DNA of 64,000 bases from an uncultured Pelagibacteraceae bacterium. Its GTDB lineage: Bacteria > Pseudomonadota > Alphaproteobacteria > Pelagibacterales > Pelagibacteraceae. The stretch is taken from NCBI GenBank assembly GCA_902582315.1, contig CACHRP010000002.1:119703-183702 (forward strand). The letters are read 5' to 3'. Made by a program: the position numbers and the translations under genes. Shown here piece by piece: positions 17,605 through 26,411 of this stretch; position 1 is the first letter of the stretch, and each line of letters opens with the position of its first letter. Under the pieces are notes generated by a model that worked only from the letters and a program-made list of their open reading frames with translations, did no database searches and was not told the DNA's origin.

Positions 17605-18708
17605 CTACTTTAATGAAGCAGGCGGAGGTGTATGTATAAATTTAGCCTTAAATTTAGATAAAAATCTTCTTACTATTGCGGCACCAATTCCAAGACCAAG
17701 AGCCAAAACAATTGAGAACATTCCATATAATAATGGAACATTTACAGATAATTCTCTAACGAATTGTGCAATAGGTCCTAGTACAATCTTACCGTTATTT
17801 TGGATTTCTTTAACAGCTTCTTCAGCAAAGAAAGTGTCATATGCTATCGCTATACCAACTAATAATAATAATATTGCTAATATTGTTTTAAACTCCGAGC
17901 TATCAACTTTTTCTCCAATTTTTTGACCAATTTGAACTCCGATTATTGAACCTAAAATTAAAACCACAACCAAAATAAGATCTATGGTTCCATAATTAAA
18001 CGCATGTAAAACAGTTACGATCGCACTGACAAAAATTGTAACAAATAAAGAGGTTCCAGGGATAAGTTTTGTGGGCATTCCAATAATATAAATCATTGCC
18101 GGGACCAGAATAAATGCTCCACCAACACCCATAATTGCTGCTATAAAACCTACAATAAGACCAATTATAATTGGAGTGAAAGCACTCTCATAAAGTTTTG
18201 ATTTCTTAAATCTCATTCTAAATGGAAGTCCATGTATCCAATAATGTTCATGCAATTTTTTTTTTTGAACTATTTTTTTTCTTGCTCTATCTAATTCAGT
18301 TACACCTTGAACCAACATAAGAGTACCTATGATTGCTAAAATGTACATGTATGCAAGTGATATAACTATATTAATTTTGCCAATACCTTTAAAATAAGTG
18401 AAAGTTGCAATTCCAATTGCAGTACCAATTACTCCACCAACCACAATCATCAAACCCATCTTATAATCAAGTGTGCCTTTGAACCAATGTGTTGTAGAAC
18501 CTGAAATTGAAGTTCCTAAAATATTATTAGCCTCATTTGGAACAGCATAAGTAGGAGGTACGCCCATAAAAATTAAAAATGGTGTCATTAAAAAACCGCC
18601 GCCAACCCCAAATAACCCTGATAAAATACCAACAACTAAACTAAGAAGAAATACTAGAGGTAAGTTTATATAAACTTCTGCAATTGGAAGGAAATATTCC
18701 ATTAACAC
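17605..18708 (-). CDS. tauE: TauE/SafE-family sulfite exporter
   Basis: A 367-aa membrane protein with two homologous halves, each opening with the family motif: GLFGVGGGFLMTPFLIFMGVP and then IMGVGGAFILVPAMIYIIGMP. About eight to nine helices are expected. The family exports sulfite or sulfoacetate. Spacing from GAGGA favours the GTG start at 18708 over the ATG at 18702. Placement between aprA and a thioredoxin-like gene, and next to xsc and suyAB which release sulfite, supports sulfite export. Confidence 0.87.
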   Translation of the reverse strand: MLMEYFLPIAEVYINLPLVFLLSLVVGILSGLFGVGGGFLMTPFLIFMGVPPTYAVPNEANNILGTSISGSTTHWFKGTLDYKMGLMIVVGGVIGTAIGIATFTYFKGIGKINIVISLAYMYILAIIGTLMLVQGVTELDRARKKIVQKKKLHEHYWIHGLPFRMRFKKSKLYESAFTPIIIGLIVGFIAAIMGVGGAFILVPAMIYIIGMPTKLIPGTSLFVTIFVSAIVTVLHAFNYGTIDLILVVVLILGSIIGVQIGQKIGEKVDSSEFKTILAILLLLVGIAIAYDTFFAEEAVKEIQNNGKIVLGPIAQFVRELSVNVPLLYGMFSIVLALGLGIGAAIVRRFLSKFKAKFIHTPPPASLK

Positions 18709-18743
18709 TAACTAATCCTCAAAAATATTAAAGTCAACAATTC

Positions 18744-19094
18744 TTAAAAAATAGTTGCACCGAATACCTTGACTAATCCGTCTTCCTCTCCGAGTACTAG
18801 TCTTCCTAAGAATTCTCCTGAAATTTTTGTACTTTTTTGCTTATAAAGTACAGTAATATAAAGACCTCTTCTTAAACAGCCAAATGCTTTATACTCATCT
18901 GATAAGCTTGAGATTAAATCGTTACTTGCCCATTGTTTTCCAAGTTCAACTTCGTTTGCGCCATATAACATTTGAGATGAAAAATCTTTAGTGAAGCCAC
19001 CGTAATCCTTCATGTTCGATGATTTTACTAAATTTGCCCAGATCGGATTTGCTATCTCGATAATCTCGTTATCTGATTTCTCAAGAAGACTCAT
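18744..19094 (-). CDS. Unknown protein in the apr operon (116 aa)
   Basis: A soluble 116-aa protein without signal peptide. It begins with an acidic helix (SLLEKSDNEIIEIANPIWANLVKSS) and continues into a beta-rich part with GCLRRGLYITVLYKQK and FLGRLVLGEEDG. The alpha-plus-beta pattern recalls NTF2/SnoaL-like small domains, but I cannot assign it. It lies 6 bases after aprA and 35 before tauE, all on one strand, so it is probably part of sulfite oxidation or export. It has a single Cys and no metal motif. Confidence 0.6.
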   Translation of the reverse strand: MSLLEKSDNEIIEIANPIWANLVKSSNMKDYGGFTKDFSSQMLYGANEVELGKQWASNDLISSLSDEYKAFGCLRRGLYITVLYKQKSTKISGEFLGRLVLGEEDGLVKVFGATIF

Positions 19095-19100
19095 TAAGTT

Positions 19101-20957
19101 TTACGAGGCTTCTTTTTTCTCTTTCTCGTCTATTATGTGATACACAGGCATTTTTTCCATTGTAAATTTACCTGTCTTTGGATCTCTTCTTGAAACTGTC
19201 AGACAATGCCAATTTTCGTCATCAAGTTTCATATGGTCGCCTCTGTAATAGTAACCTGGCCAACGAGTTTCTTTTCTGTAAAGAGTGTGTTCTGTTACAC
19301 ACTGAGAAGTAACGGTTCGGTGTTTTAACTCCCAAGCTCTCATTAATTGATGGTAATCTTCAGCACCAACATTTTCTAGGTCTTCTTGTAACCAATCAAG
19401 AAGTTCTAAACCTTTTTTTAATAAATTTTCATTAGTCATATAATTTACAGAAATTCCACCAACATATTCATCCATAATTTTCTGTAATCTTTGTAAACCT
19501 TGAATTGGTGATATATAACTAGGAGATACTGTTCCTCCGGTAATCTCATTTCTTCCAACTGTATAATTCTCTAAAGGTTTGTATATCATTGTTTTGAAGT
19601 CTTCGCATTGCTTGTCACTCACCTTTATATTATTTGCTTTTTGTTCTTGAATATATTTGACCGCTGCTTTTGCGGCTAACCTTCCCTCTGTAAATGATCC
19701 AGATGAAAATTTATGTGCGCTTCCACCTACTGTATCACCTGCTCCGAAAAGCCCTTCAACTGTTGTCATTCTATTATAACCCCAGAAATATTCTGGTGGA
19801 GATAAATCTTCTGGTCCGCTAACCCATGCACCAGAGCATGTTGCGTGAGATCCCATTACATAAGGTTCTGAAGTTGTTAATTCAGGATTTGTATACTTTG
19901 GATCAATATTTTGTGATGCCCAAACAACTGCTTGACCAACAGTCATGCCTAAAAAGTTTTCCCAACCAACTGTTTCTAAATGTGGGTCTTGAAAAGCTTC
20001 TTTTGTCACCATGTGGATTGGTCCACCACCTGCCATAACTTCTTGAACAAATGCATGATTTCTTAGACATGTTGGTGTTGGATGATGATCTATGTATTCT
20101 CCAACTAGTTCTTTTGTTTGATTATACCATTTCTTCTCATAATTTTCTCCATTAGCGTTTTGAGTATAAGTTTTTAAGTGGAGAAAATATGCACCAACCG
20201 GTCCATATCCATCTTTAAATCTACATAACACAATCCTATTTTCCATTTGTGTCATCTTAGCTCCAGCTTGAATTGGCAAAGCGTATGCAGATCCATTGCT
20301 CCAAGGCGCATACCAAGTTCTTCCCATTCCTTCACCAACCGCTCTAGGTTTAAAAATATGAGAAGCTCCTCCAGCTGCAACTATAACAGTTTTAGATTTG
20401 AATACATAATAATCACCTGTTCTCATATTAAATCCTACAGCTCCGCCTACTCTATTTTCATTTGTTTCATCCATTAACAAATGAGTAATCATTATTCTGT
20501 TATAAATTTTATCTGCAGATTTTTTTGCTGCTTCAGCTACGATCGGTTTATAACTTTCTCCATGAATCATAATCTGCCATTTACCTTCTCTTTGGTAACG
20601 ACCAGTTTGCTTATTTTTCATCATTGGAAGTCCCCATTCATCAAACATATGAACTGTTGAATCCACATGTCGTGCCATGTCATACCCAAGATCTTCTCTT
20701 ACAAGACCCATTAAATCATTTCTCGCATAACGAACGTGATCCTCGGGCTGATTTTCGCCCCACTGCATGCCCATATAACAATTAATTGCATACAAGCCTT
20801 GAGCTACAGCGCCACTTCTGTCTATATTTGCTTTTTCTACGCAAACTATTTTAAGATCTCTACCCCAATGTCTAGCTTCAAAAGTAGCACCTGTACCAGC
20901 CATACCCCCACCAACAACTAGAACATCACATTCTTCAATAATAGTTTTTCTAGCCAT
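19101..20957 (-). CDS. aprA: Adenylylsulfate reductase, alpha subunit
   Basis: A 618-aa flavoprotein that interconverts APS and sulfite plus AMP; in SAR11 it is thought to run as sulfite oxidation. The FAD motif GGGMAGTGATFEARHWG is at residues 15-31, followed by VEKANIDRSGAVAQGLYAIN. Later blocks HATCSGAWVSGPEDLSP and FGAGDTVGGSAHKFSSGSFTEGRLAAK match AprA. No ATP sulfurylase gene is in the window. It overlaps aprB by one base, and aprM lies upstream, so an aprM-aprB-aprA operon is clear. Confidence 0.95.
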   Translation of the reverse strand: MARKTIIEECDVLVVGGGMAGTGATFEARHWGRDLKIVCVEKANIDRSGAVAQGLYAINCYMGMQWGENQPEDHVRYARNDLMGLVREDLGYDMARHVDSTVHMFDEWGLPMMKNKQTGRYQREGKWQIMIHGESYKPIVAEAAKKSADKIYNRIMITHLLMDETNENRVGGAVGFNMRTGDYYVFKSKTVIVAAGGASHIFKPRAVGEGMGRTWYAPWSNGSAYALPIQAGAKMTQMENRIVLCRFKDGYGPVGAYFLHLKTYTQNANGENYEKKWYNQTKELVGEYIDHHPTPTCLRNHAFVQEVMAGGGPIHMVTKEAFQDPHLETVGWENFLGMTVGQAVVWASQNIDPKYTNPELTTSEPYVMGSHATCSGAWVSGPEDLSPPEYFWGYNRMTTVEGLFGAGDTVGGSAHKFSSGSFTEGRLAAKAAVKYIQEQKANNIKVSDKQCEDFKTMIYKPLENYTVGRNEITGGTVSPSYISPIQGLQRLQKIMDEYVGGISVNYMTNENLLKKGLELLDWLQEDLENVGAEDYHQLMRAWELKHRTVTSQCVTEHTLYRKETRWPGYYYRGDHMKLDDENWHCLTVSRRDPKTGKFTMEKMPVYHIIDEKEKKEAS

Positions 20958-21427
20958 TAGTAATAAACACCTTTTTTGAATGCACTTTTTTCTACTTTAG
21001 GCAAATCTTTGTTGGTATTAAGTCCGTGTGGTTCATTATATAAAATTTGAGAATTTATTTCACCTTGGTTTGGTTTGTCTCCATCTGCAAGTTTTGGAAT
21101 AAATTTTCCCCATGGCTTAGTTGTTATTGGTGAAACAAAGTTTTTTTCTGTTCCATTTCTAAATTTAATTCTCCAAGAAATTGTTCCTTTTTCTTCTTCT
21201 CTTCTAACTCTTACACTGTGTCCCATAGGTGCAAAGTCTGCATAGCCTCTGACATCTATAGCGTGATTAGGGCAAGCCTTAACACAAGAGTAACATTCCC
21301 AGCAAAAATTTGGTTCAATGTTTTTTGCTCTTCTTATAGTTTCATCGATGTGCATTATATCGGACGGACATATATCTACGCAGTGGCCGCATCCGTCGCA
21401 TCTGGTCATATAAACAAATGTTGACAT
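20957..21427 (-). CDS. aprB: Adenylylsulfate reductase, beta subunit
   Basis: A 156-aa ferredoxin-like electron-transfer subunit. Two [4Fe-4S] cluster motifs are visible: Cys10, 13, 16, 20 and Cys42, 45, 48, 52, then a C-terminal tail wrapping AprA (GTISWRIKFRNGTEKNF). It carries electrons between AprA and the membrane subunit AprM. Strong Shine-Dalgarno (AAGGAAAGAGAG) upstream. Confidence 0.95.
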   Translation of the reverse strand: MSTFVYMTRCDGCGHCVDICPSDIMHIDETIRRAKNIEPNFCWECYSCVKACPNHAIDVRGYADFAPMGHSVRVRREEEKGTISWRIKFRNGTEKNFVSPITTKPWGKFIPKLADGDKPNQGEINSQILYNEPHGLNTNKDLPKVEKSAFKKGVYY

Positions 21428-21451
21428 ATTTATCTCTCTTTCCTTATCATA

Positions 21452-22252
21452 TTAATAATGTTTTGGCTCTTCTCTTTTTATACCGAGGCCAAATTGCTCA
21501 GGAGCATCTGCTTCCGGTGGAAGATTATCTCTTGATCCGTCTGCCTCTGCTAAGTTTTTCTGAAGTGCAGCTCCTGGTTTATAAAACATATGGGCAAACT
21601 TGGACCAATAAACACCTCCAAATAAAACTAGATTTGATACAATAAAGAAAACTAAAAATACTTTATCATCCCATCTATCTTGTAAACTCATAGATTGTAA
21701 AAATGACCATATCAATCCGAACAACGATGAAGCTACCAATGCTAACACAAACAAATCTGCCTTAATAACTCTGTACCAAGGGTGAGCCTCAGAATAAACA
21801 TCTACTCTCAAGAAGAACCAGAACCAAGACCCTCCTAAAACAGTCAATAGTGCACCAACATGCCAAACTATCGGCCAAGCTGATGGAGTTGTTGATTGTG
21901 GCGAAGAGTAAAAGAAAATCATAACAACCGATGCTGTCCAAAAAAGAATTGTACCATACATGCCCATCACATGAGCCAGTCTTCTTTTACCAGCACCTAA
22001 CTCCGAAGTTGTAGCAATATCACTAGCTATCGTTTTTGAAATTACAGAAATTCTTTCACCTGTAGTTAAATTTTTTGTTGCAGACTTTTTTGCTTTTTTT
22101 GCATTATTAAAAAAATATTTTACATTTTTCTTATGAATAATGTCCATAAGTGTTCCAGCAATCACAAGTAAACCCATAAGAATTACAAATGATTGCATTA
22201 GTATAGGAGATACACTCTCAGCCAATATTGAAAATGGATTGTTTGCAAACAT
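21452..22252 (-). CDS. aprM: AprM-like membrane anchor of APS reductase
   Basis: A 266-aa protein with about five hydrophobic segments and a TGERISVISKTIASDIATTSELG stretch in a cytoplasmic loop. Its position directly before aprB identifies it as the AprM-type membrane protein (heterodisulfide-reductase or nitrate-reductase gamma-like) that links AprBA to the quinone pool in bacteria lacking QmoABC. Histidines in the helices (for example in AHVMGMYG and WHVGALL) could bind haem. It is the first gene of the minus-strand run. Confidence 0.85.
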   Translation of the reverse strand: MFANNPFSILAESVSPILMQSFVILMGLLVIAGTLMDIIHKKNVKYFFNNAKKAKKSATKNLTTGERISVISKTIASDIATTSELGAGKRRLAHVMGMYGTILFWTASVVMIFFYSSPQSTTPSAWPIVWHVGALLTVLGGSWFWFFLRVDVYSEAHPWYRVIKADLFVLALVASSLFGLIWSFLQSMSLQDRWDDKVFLVFFIVSNLVLFGGVYWSKFAHMFYKPGAALQKNLAEADGSRDNLPPEADAPEQFGLGIKREEPKHY

Positions 22253-22328
22253 TTTGAAATTATACCCCTTTTTTGAAATATTTTTAGTATAGATGCCCTA
22301 ATAGATCAACTGCATAAATAGACTTCTT

Positions 22329-22730
22329 TTATTTAGATTTTCTCAAATAATGTTGTTTTAATGGTATTACACCTCTAACACCACCTTGGGGATTTTCAAC
22401 ATCCCCTCTTCTTCTTGGAATCAAATGTATATGACAATGCATAATTGTTTGACCAGCGACACTTCCTGCATTTGTTCCTAAGTTAAATCCCTCAACTAAA
22501 TTGTCATCATTTTCTATTTTTGATTTAATCTTTTTAATAAGTTCGTTACACGCATTAAGTTCTTTATCATTTAAATCAAAGAAATTTTTTATGTGTCTTT
22601 TTGGAATTATAAGACTATGGAATTTTGATACTGGATATGAGTCGTAACTTACCAAAGCATAGTCATTTTCATATATTATGTCCTGTTTTTTTACATCACA
22701 AAATATGCAGGGGTTGTTTGGATCTGTCAT
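22329..22730 (-). CDS. HIT-family nucleotide hydrolase
   Basis: A 133-aa histidine-triad protein: His98, His100 and His102 form the HxHxH active site, followed by LIPRRRGD. Cys8, Cys11, His46 and His98 match the zinc site of the Hint-like branch. It likely cleaves AMP-linked or dinucleoside phosphates. It ends the strand run that starts with the MFS transporter and pab genes, 3 bases after pabC. Confidence 0.88.
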   Translation of the reverse strand: MTDPNNPCIFCDVKKQDIIYENDYALVSYDSYPVSKFHSLIIPKRHIKNFFDLNDKELNACNELIKKIKSKIENDDNLVEGFNLGTNAGSVAGQTIMHCHIHLIPRRRGDVENPQGGVRGVIPLKQHYLRKSK

Positions 22731-22733
22731 ACT

Positions 22734-23486
22734 TTAATTTAATAAACCTTTTTCATATATTTTATTAAGTTTAATGAATATTTTATTATTTTTCCTTGTC
22801 CAATTAAGTGATGGAATTTTAAATACAGAAGCCACACCTTTTCCTGATCCAATCAACAGTATTTCACTGTAATTGTCAATTTCCTTTAATGATATATTTT
22901 TTTTTTTGATTTTTATTTTCTTAGAAAAATATTTATATGTAATACCCTCATAAAAATTTTTTAATGGGGAGTAAATTTGATCATTTCTTATAAAAAGTAA
23001 ATTAGAAGTACAAGTCTCTAAAAAATAATTATTAAAATATAAAGCAACATCATTTCTAGTGGTGTCATATTTGTTAAGTTGCTTTAACATTTTTTTGTAT
23101 TTTAGATTTTTTAAGTACGGATCAACTCTTTTATAATTGAAAAGTTGTAAATAAAATTTACTGTTAGGTTTTAGCCTTTTTCTTAAAGAAATAGAAATTA
23201 GATTTTTATTACATGCAATTCGTAATAAATGGTCGTACGAAATATTTTTTTTTAAAAAGTTTTTAATTAATATTATTAAATCTTTTTTTAATTTTTTTTG
23301 ATTTAATTTATATGTATTTAAAGATTTTATTAAGTTATTTATATGCTGATTATACAAAAAAATTTTAGGAGGTTTTCCTTTCACTCTCATTGTCGTAAAT
23401 ATTCCAAAAGATCCCCAAAGATCTTTGAAATTAACTTCTTTCAAGTTATTACGAAGATAAGATTTTTTTAATAATAATTTTGCCAT
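22734..23486 (-). CDS. pabC: 4-amino-4-deoxychorismate lyase-like (class IV PLP enzyme)
   Basis: A 250-aa fold-type IV PLP enzyme with the PLP-binding region TSNLLFIRNDQIYSP and KNFYEGITY. In this context it should release pyruvate from aminodeoxychorismate to give p-aminobenzoate for folate. D-amino acid or branched-chain aminotransferase roles are excluded mainly by context. The first 38 bases overlap the end of pabA. Confidence 0.82.
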   Translation of the reverse strand: MAKLLLKKSYLRNNLKEVNFKDLWGSFGIFTTMRVKGKPPKIFLYNQHINNLIKSLNTYKLNQKKLKKDLIILIKNFLKKNISYDHLLRIACNKNLISISLRKRLKPNSKFYLQLFNYKRVDPYLKNLKYKKMLKQLNKYDTTRNDVALYFNNYFLETCTSNLLFIRNDQIYSPLKNFYEGITYKYFSKKIKIKKKNISLKEIDNYSEILLIGSGKGVASVFKIPSLNWTRKNNKIFIKLNKIYEKGLLN

Positions 23487-24006
23487 TTTCAGTTAAAAAA
23501 GATTCTGGATGAAATTGAAAACCAAAAATGTTTTCTTTTATATTCTCAATTGCCATCGGGATTTTAGTCTCTATACATCTCATGCTTATTTTAATATTTT
23601 GTGAATTGAATGGTTCCTGAAGTTTAAGAGAATGATACCTTCCAACCTTAAAAATTTTGCCTTTAGTAAAAATCTTACTATCTTTTGTTACTTTAATTTT
23701 AGATTGATAACCATGATAAATATTTTTTTGTTGTACTATTTTACCAAATTCATTGTGTAATATTTGTTGGAACCCAAGACAAATTCCAATAATTTTTTTT
23801 TTTCCCTTAAATCTTTTATAAATTTTTGAAGTTATTGGATAATCTAATGGAGATCCAGGGCCAGGCGATAGAACAATTGTATCTGCCTTACATAATTTTT
23901 CATAATTAATCTCAAAATAATTATTACAAATTACATTATCAAACTCTGAAAACTGATGAACCACATTCCAAGTAAATGAATCCTGATGATCAATTATATA
24001 AATCAT
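23449..24006 (-). CDS. pabA: Aminodeoxychorismate synthase, glutamine amidotransferase
   Basis: A 185-aa class I glutamine amidotransferase. The triad is visible: Cys76 in GICLGFQQ, His166 and Glu168 in FQFHPESF. The oxyanion strand is LSPGPGSP. It supplies ammonia to PabB. TrpG is the alternative, but the neighbours pabB and pabC favour folate synthesis. It overlaps pabB by 4 bases and pabC by 38. Confidence 0.85.
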   Translation of the reverse strand: MIYIIDHQDSFTWNVVHQFSEFDNVICNNYFEINYEKLCKADTIVLSPGPGSPLDYPITSKIYKRFKGKKKIIGICLGFQQILHNEFGKIVQQKNIYHGYQSKIKVTKDSKIFTKGKIFKVGRYHSLKLQEPFNSQNIKISMRCIETKIPMAIENIKENIFGFQFHPESFLTENGKIIIKKILSS

Positions 24007-25217
24007 TTAAATAACTCTAGCAAAGATTTGGCTTTAATATAATTTTCATTAAATTCTTTTTTTGGGGCACTATCTAATACAACTCCAGAGGCAGCAGATA
24101 TTTCTGAATGATTTTTATAATTTAGTATTGATCTAATAATAATATTAAATCTCATATCTTTATTAAATTTGATGTAACCAAAACTTCCTGTAAAAATATT
24201 TCTGTCATCTTTCTCTTGATTATTTAAAAGTTCAAGTGTCCTAATTTTTGGGCAACCTATAACTGAACCACCAGGCATCATAGATTTAACAATATTTTTT
24301 AAAGTTATATTCTTTTTAAGTTTTCCTCTGATTATCGTTACGTAATGAAAAAGATGTTTGTATTCCTCTACAAACTTTTCTCTTAAAATATTTACTGATC
24401 CAGGCAAACAGATTCTCGATAAATCATTTCTTTCCATATCTACAATCATATTATGTTCTTTGGTTTCCTTTAAATTATTTTTAAAGAATTTTAGGGCAGT
24501 CTTTTTATTATTTTTTTTATTTTTTTTAAGTGTTCCAGCAATTGGCTTTGTTGTAATTATTTCACCTTTTTTATCAATTAAGGTTTCAGGTGAACAGCTT
24601 ACAATGGAATAATCTTTGTCTCTTATTACAAATGATTCTGGTGAGGAATTTACTTTCATTAAGCGCCAAAAAAAATTAATAGGATTAATATTTGAACGAT
24701 TTCTATATTTTGTACAAATTTTAATCTGATAAGTTTCACCCTGTCTTATTTTTTTGGAGAAAGATTCAAAAATTTTCTTGTAATTTGTAAACTCGATATT
24801 TTTTTTAAAAGGAGATAAAATCCTCGTTTTATGAAAAAACGTATTAAATTGATGTTTTTTCTTAGAAGAAATTACTTTTATTTTCTCTCTAATTTGAATG
24901 ACTGTTTCAGGTTTGTAAAATACTCCTTTGTAAAAATCTAGTTTTTTTTGATTTTTTATTTTAATATTTAAAATATTGCATAGTATCTCATAACCAAAAA
25001 ATCCAATGAACAAATCTAATTCTTTATTTTTTTTTTTAAAATTTTTGAAATTTAAAAAATTGTTAATATTATTTTTATTAAGAATAATTTTTTTTGAGAA
25101 ATCTGTATAAATATTGTATCCATCTTTCATTTTATAAATTATCAAAGGTTTATCTGATTGATACAGCTTTTCTAAATAAGGATTAAAGCTAAATTTATGC
25201 TGTTTGTATTCTTTCAA
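24003..25217 (-). CDS. pabB: Aminodeoxychorismate synthase, component I
   Basis: A 404-aa chorismate-binding enzyme. Family blocks include SPETLIDKKGEIITTKPIAGT, MVDMERNDLSRIC and PGGSVIGCPKIRTLELL. The Lys in TTKPIAGT fits PabB (PIKGT or PIAGT region). It aminates chorismate to aminodeoxychorismate with PabA. Many lysines reflect the AT-rich code. Its start overlaps the end of the upstream MFS gene by 23 bases. Confidence 0.85.
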   Translation of the reverse strand: MKEYKQHKFSFNPYLEKLYQSDKPLIIYKMKDGYNIYTDFSKKIILNKNNINNFLNFKNFKKKNKELDLFIGFFGYEILCNILNIKIKNQKKLDFYKGVFYKPETVIQIREKIKVISSKKKHQFNTFFHKTRILSPFKKNIEFTNYKKIFESFSKKIRQGETYQIKICTKYRNRSNINPINFFWRLMKVNSSPESFVIRDKDYSIVSCSPETLIDKKGEIITTKPIAGTLKKNKKNNKKTALKFFKNNLKETKEHNMIVDMERNDLSRICLPGSVNILREKFVEEYKHLFHYVTIIRGKLKKNITLKNIVKSMMPGGSVIGCPKIRTLELLNNQEKDDRNIFTGSFGYIKFNKDMRFNIIIRSILNYKNHSEISAASGVVLDSAPKKEFNENYIKAKSLLELFK

Positions 25218-26406
25218 CTGGTTTCTCTTTTATTGGCAAGTGTATTAAACCAGCAAATATAGATAATGCAATTGCCAAATACCACGCATAATCATAAGAG
25301 CCATATAAATCATAAAATAAACCACCTAGGTATGCACCAAAAAAAGATCCTACCTGATGACTTAAAAATACTAATCCATAAAGTAAACCTAAGTATCTTG
25401 TACCAAATATATGAGCTACAATTCCACTTGTTGCAGGGACTGTAGAAAGCCATAAAAATCCAAAGCTAGCACCAAAGAATATTGAGATTATTGTACTTGG
25501 TGGTGTAAATATAAATAGACAAATTGAAACTCCTCTTAATAAATAAATTATACTTAATATTACTTTTTTACTCATTTTTGTTGAGAGGTACCCGCTTAAT
25601 AAAGATCCGATTATATTGAAAAAACCAATTAAAGAAAGTATTACTGCTGCCGTCCATTCAGCTAATCCTCTATCAGCTACATATTTTGGAACATGCGTTC
25701 CAACTAATGTTATATGAAAACCACAAACAAAAAAACCTGCAATGAGGAGCAAATAACTCTTATTTTGAAAAGCCTCTTTTAATGCTCCCATTGTATCCTG
25801 TTTAAGATCTTCATCTTGTGTTTGAATTTTACTCGGTGACCTTACAAAAATTGCAACAACAAGGCCCGCAGTTAAAAATATCATGAAAATAAATAATGTT
25901 TGTTCCCATCCATTGCTACTTAAAGAGTATTTTGTGAATAATGGAGATAAAAAATATCCAAACGAACCTACAGCTGTTACAATACTCATTGCAATTGTTC
26001 TATTTGAAAGAGGAAAATGTTTCCCCACTATTGACATTGGGATGCTTATAGCGGTGCCTCCACATCCAATTCCAATTAAAACTCCTAAACTAATTTGAAA
26101 ATAAATTCCTGTATTTGGACCATTGTATAATAGATATACTCCTAAAATATAAAACAAGAATGCAAGTATTATTGCTCTATGGCCACCATATTTATCTGCA
26201 ATTGCACCAAAAATTGGTCCTGATAAACCCCAACCTAACATTTGAATTCCAATAGCTAAGCCAAATTCCGTATTTGAAATCCCAAGATCGTTATTAAAAT
26301 CAATAAAGAATAATCCAAATACCTGTCTAACACTTAATGATATAAGAACAACCAAACATGCAGCTACTAGAGTTATTAAAGCTGTTCTTGTTTGAAAAAA
26401 TTGCAC
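25195..26406 (-). CDS. MFS transporter
   Basis: A 403-aa major facilitator with 12 hydrophobic segments and the loop motif GAIADKYGGHRA between helices 2 and 3. It resembles the oxalate/formate and monocarboxylate (OFA/NarK-like) branch, but the substrate is unknown. It lies 5 bases after metC and overlaps pabB by 23 bases, so the whole block metC to HIT may be one transcript. Confidence 0.85.
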   Translation of the reverse strand: MQFFQTRTALITLVAACLVVLISLSVRQVFGLFFIDFNNDLGISNTEFGLAIGIQMLGWGLSGPIFGAIADKYGGHRAIILAFLFYILGVYLLYNGPNTGIYFQISLGVLIGIGCGGTAISIPMSIVGKHFPLSNRTIAMSIVTAVGSFGYFLSPLFTKYSLSSNGWEQTLFIFMIFLTAGLVVAIFVRSPSKIQTQDEDLKQDTMGALKEAFQNKSYLLLIAGFFVCGFHITLVGTHVPKYVADRGLAEWTAAVILSLIGFFNIIGSLLSGYLSTKMSKKVILSIIYLLRGVSICLFIFTPPSTIISIFFGASFGFLWLSTVPATSGIVAHIFGTRYLGLLYGLVFLSHQVGSFFGAYLGGLFYDLYGSYDYAWYLAIALSIFAGLIHLPIKEKPVERIQTA

Positions 26407-26411
26407 AACAC

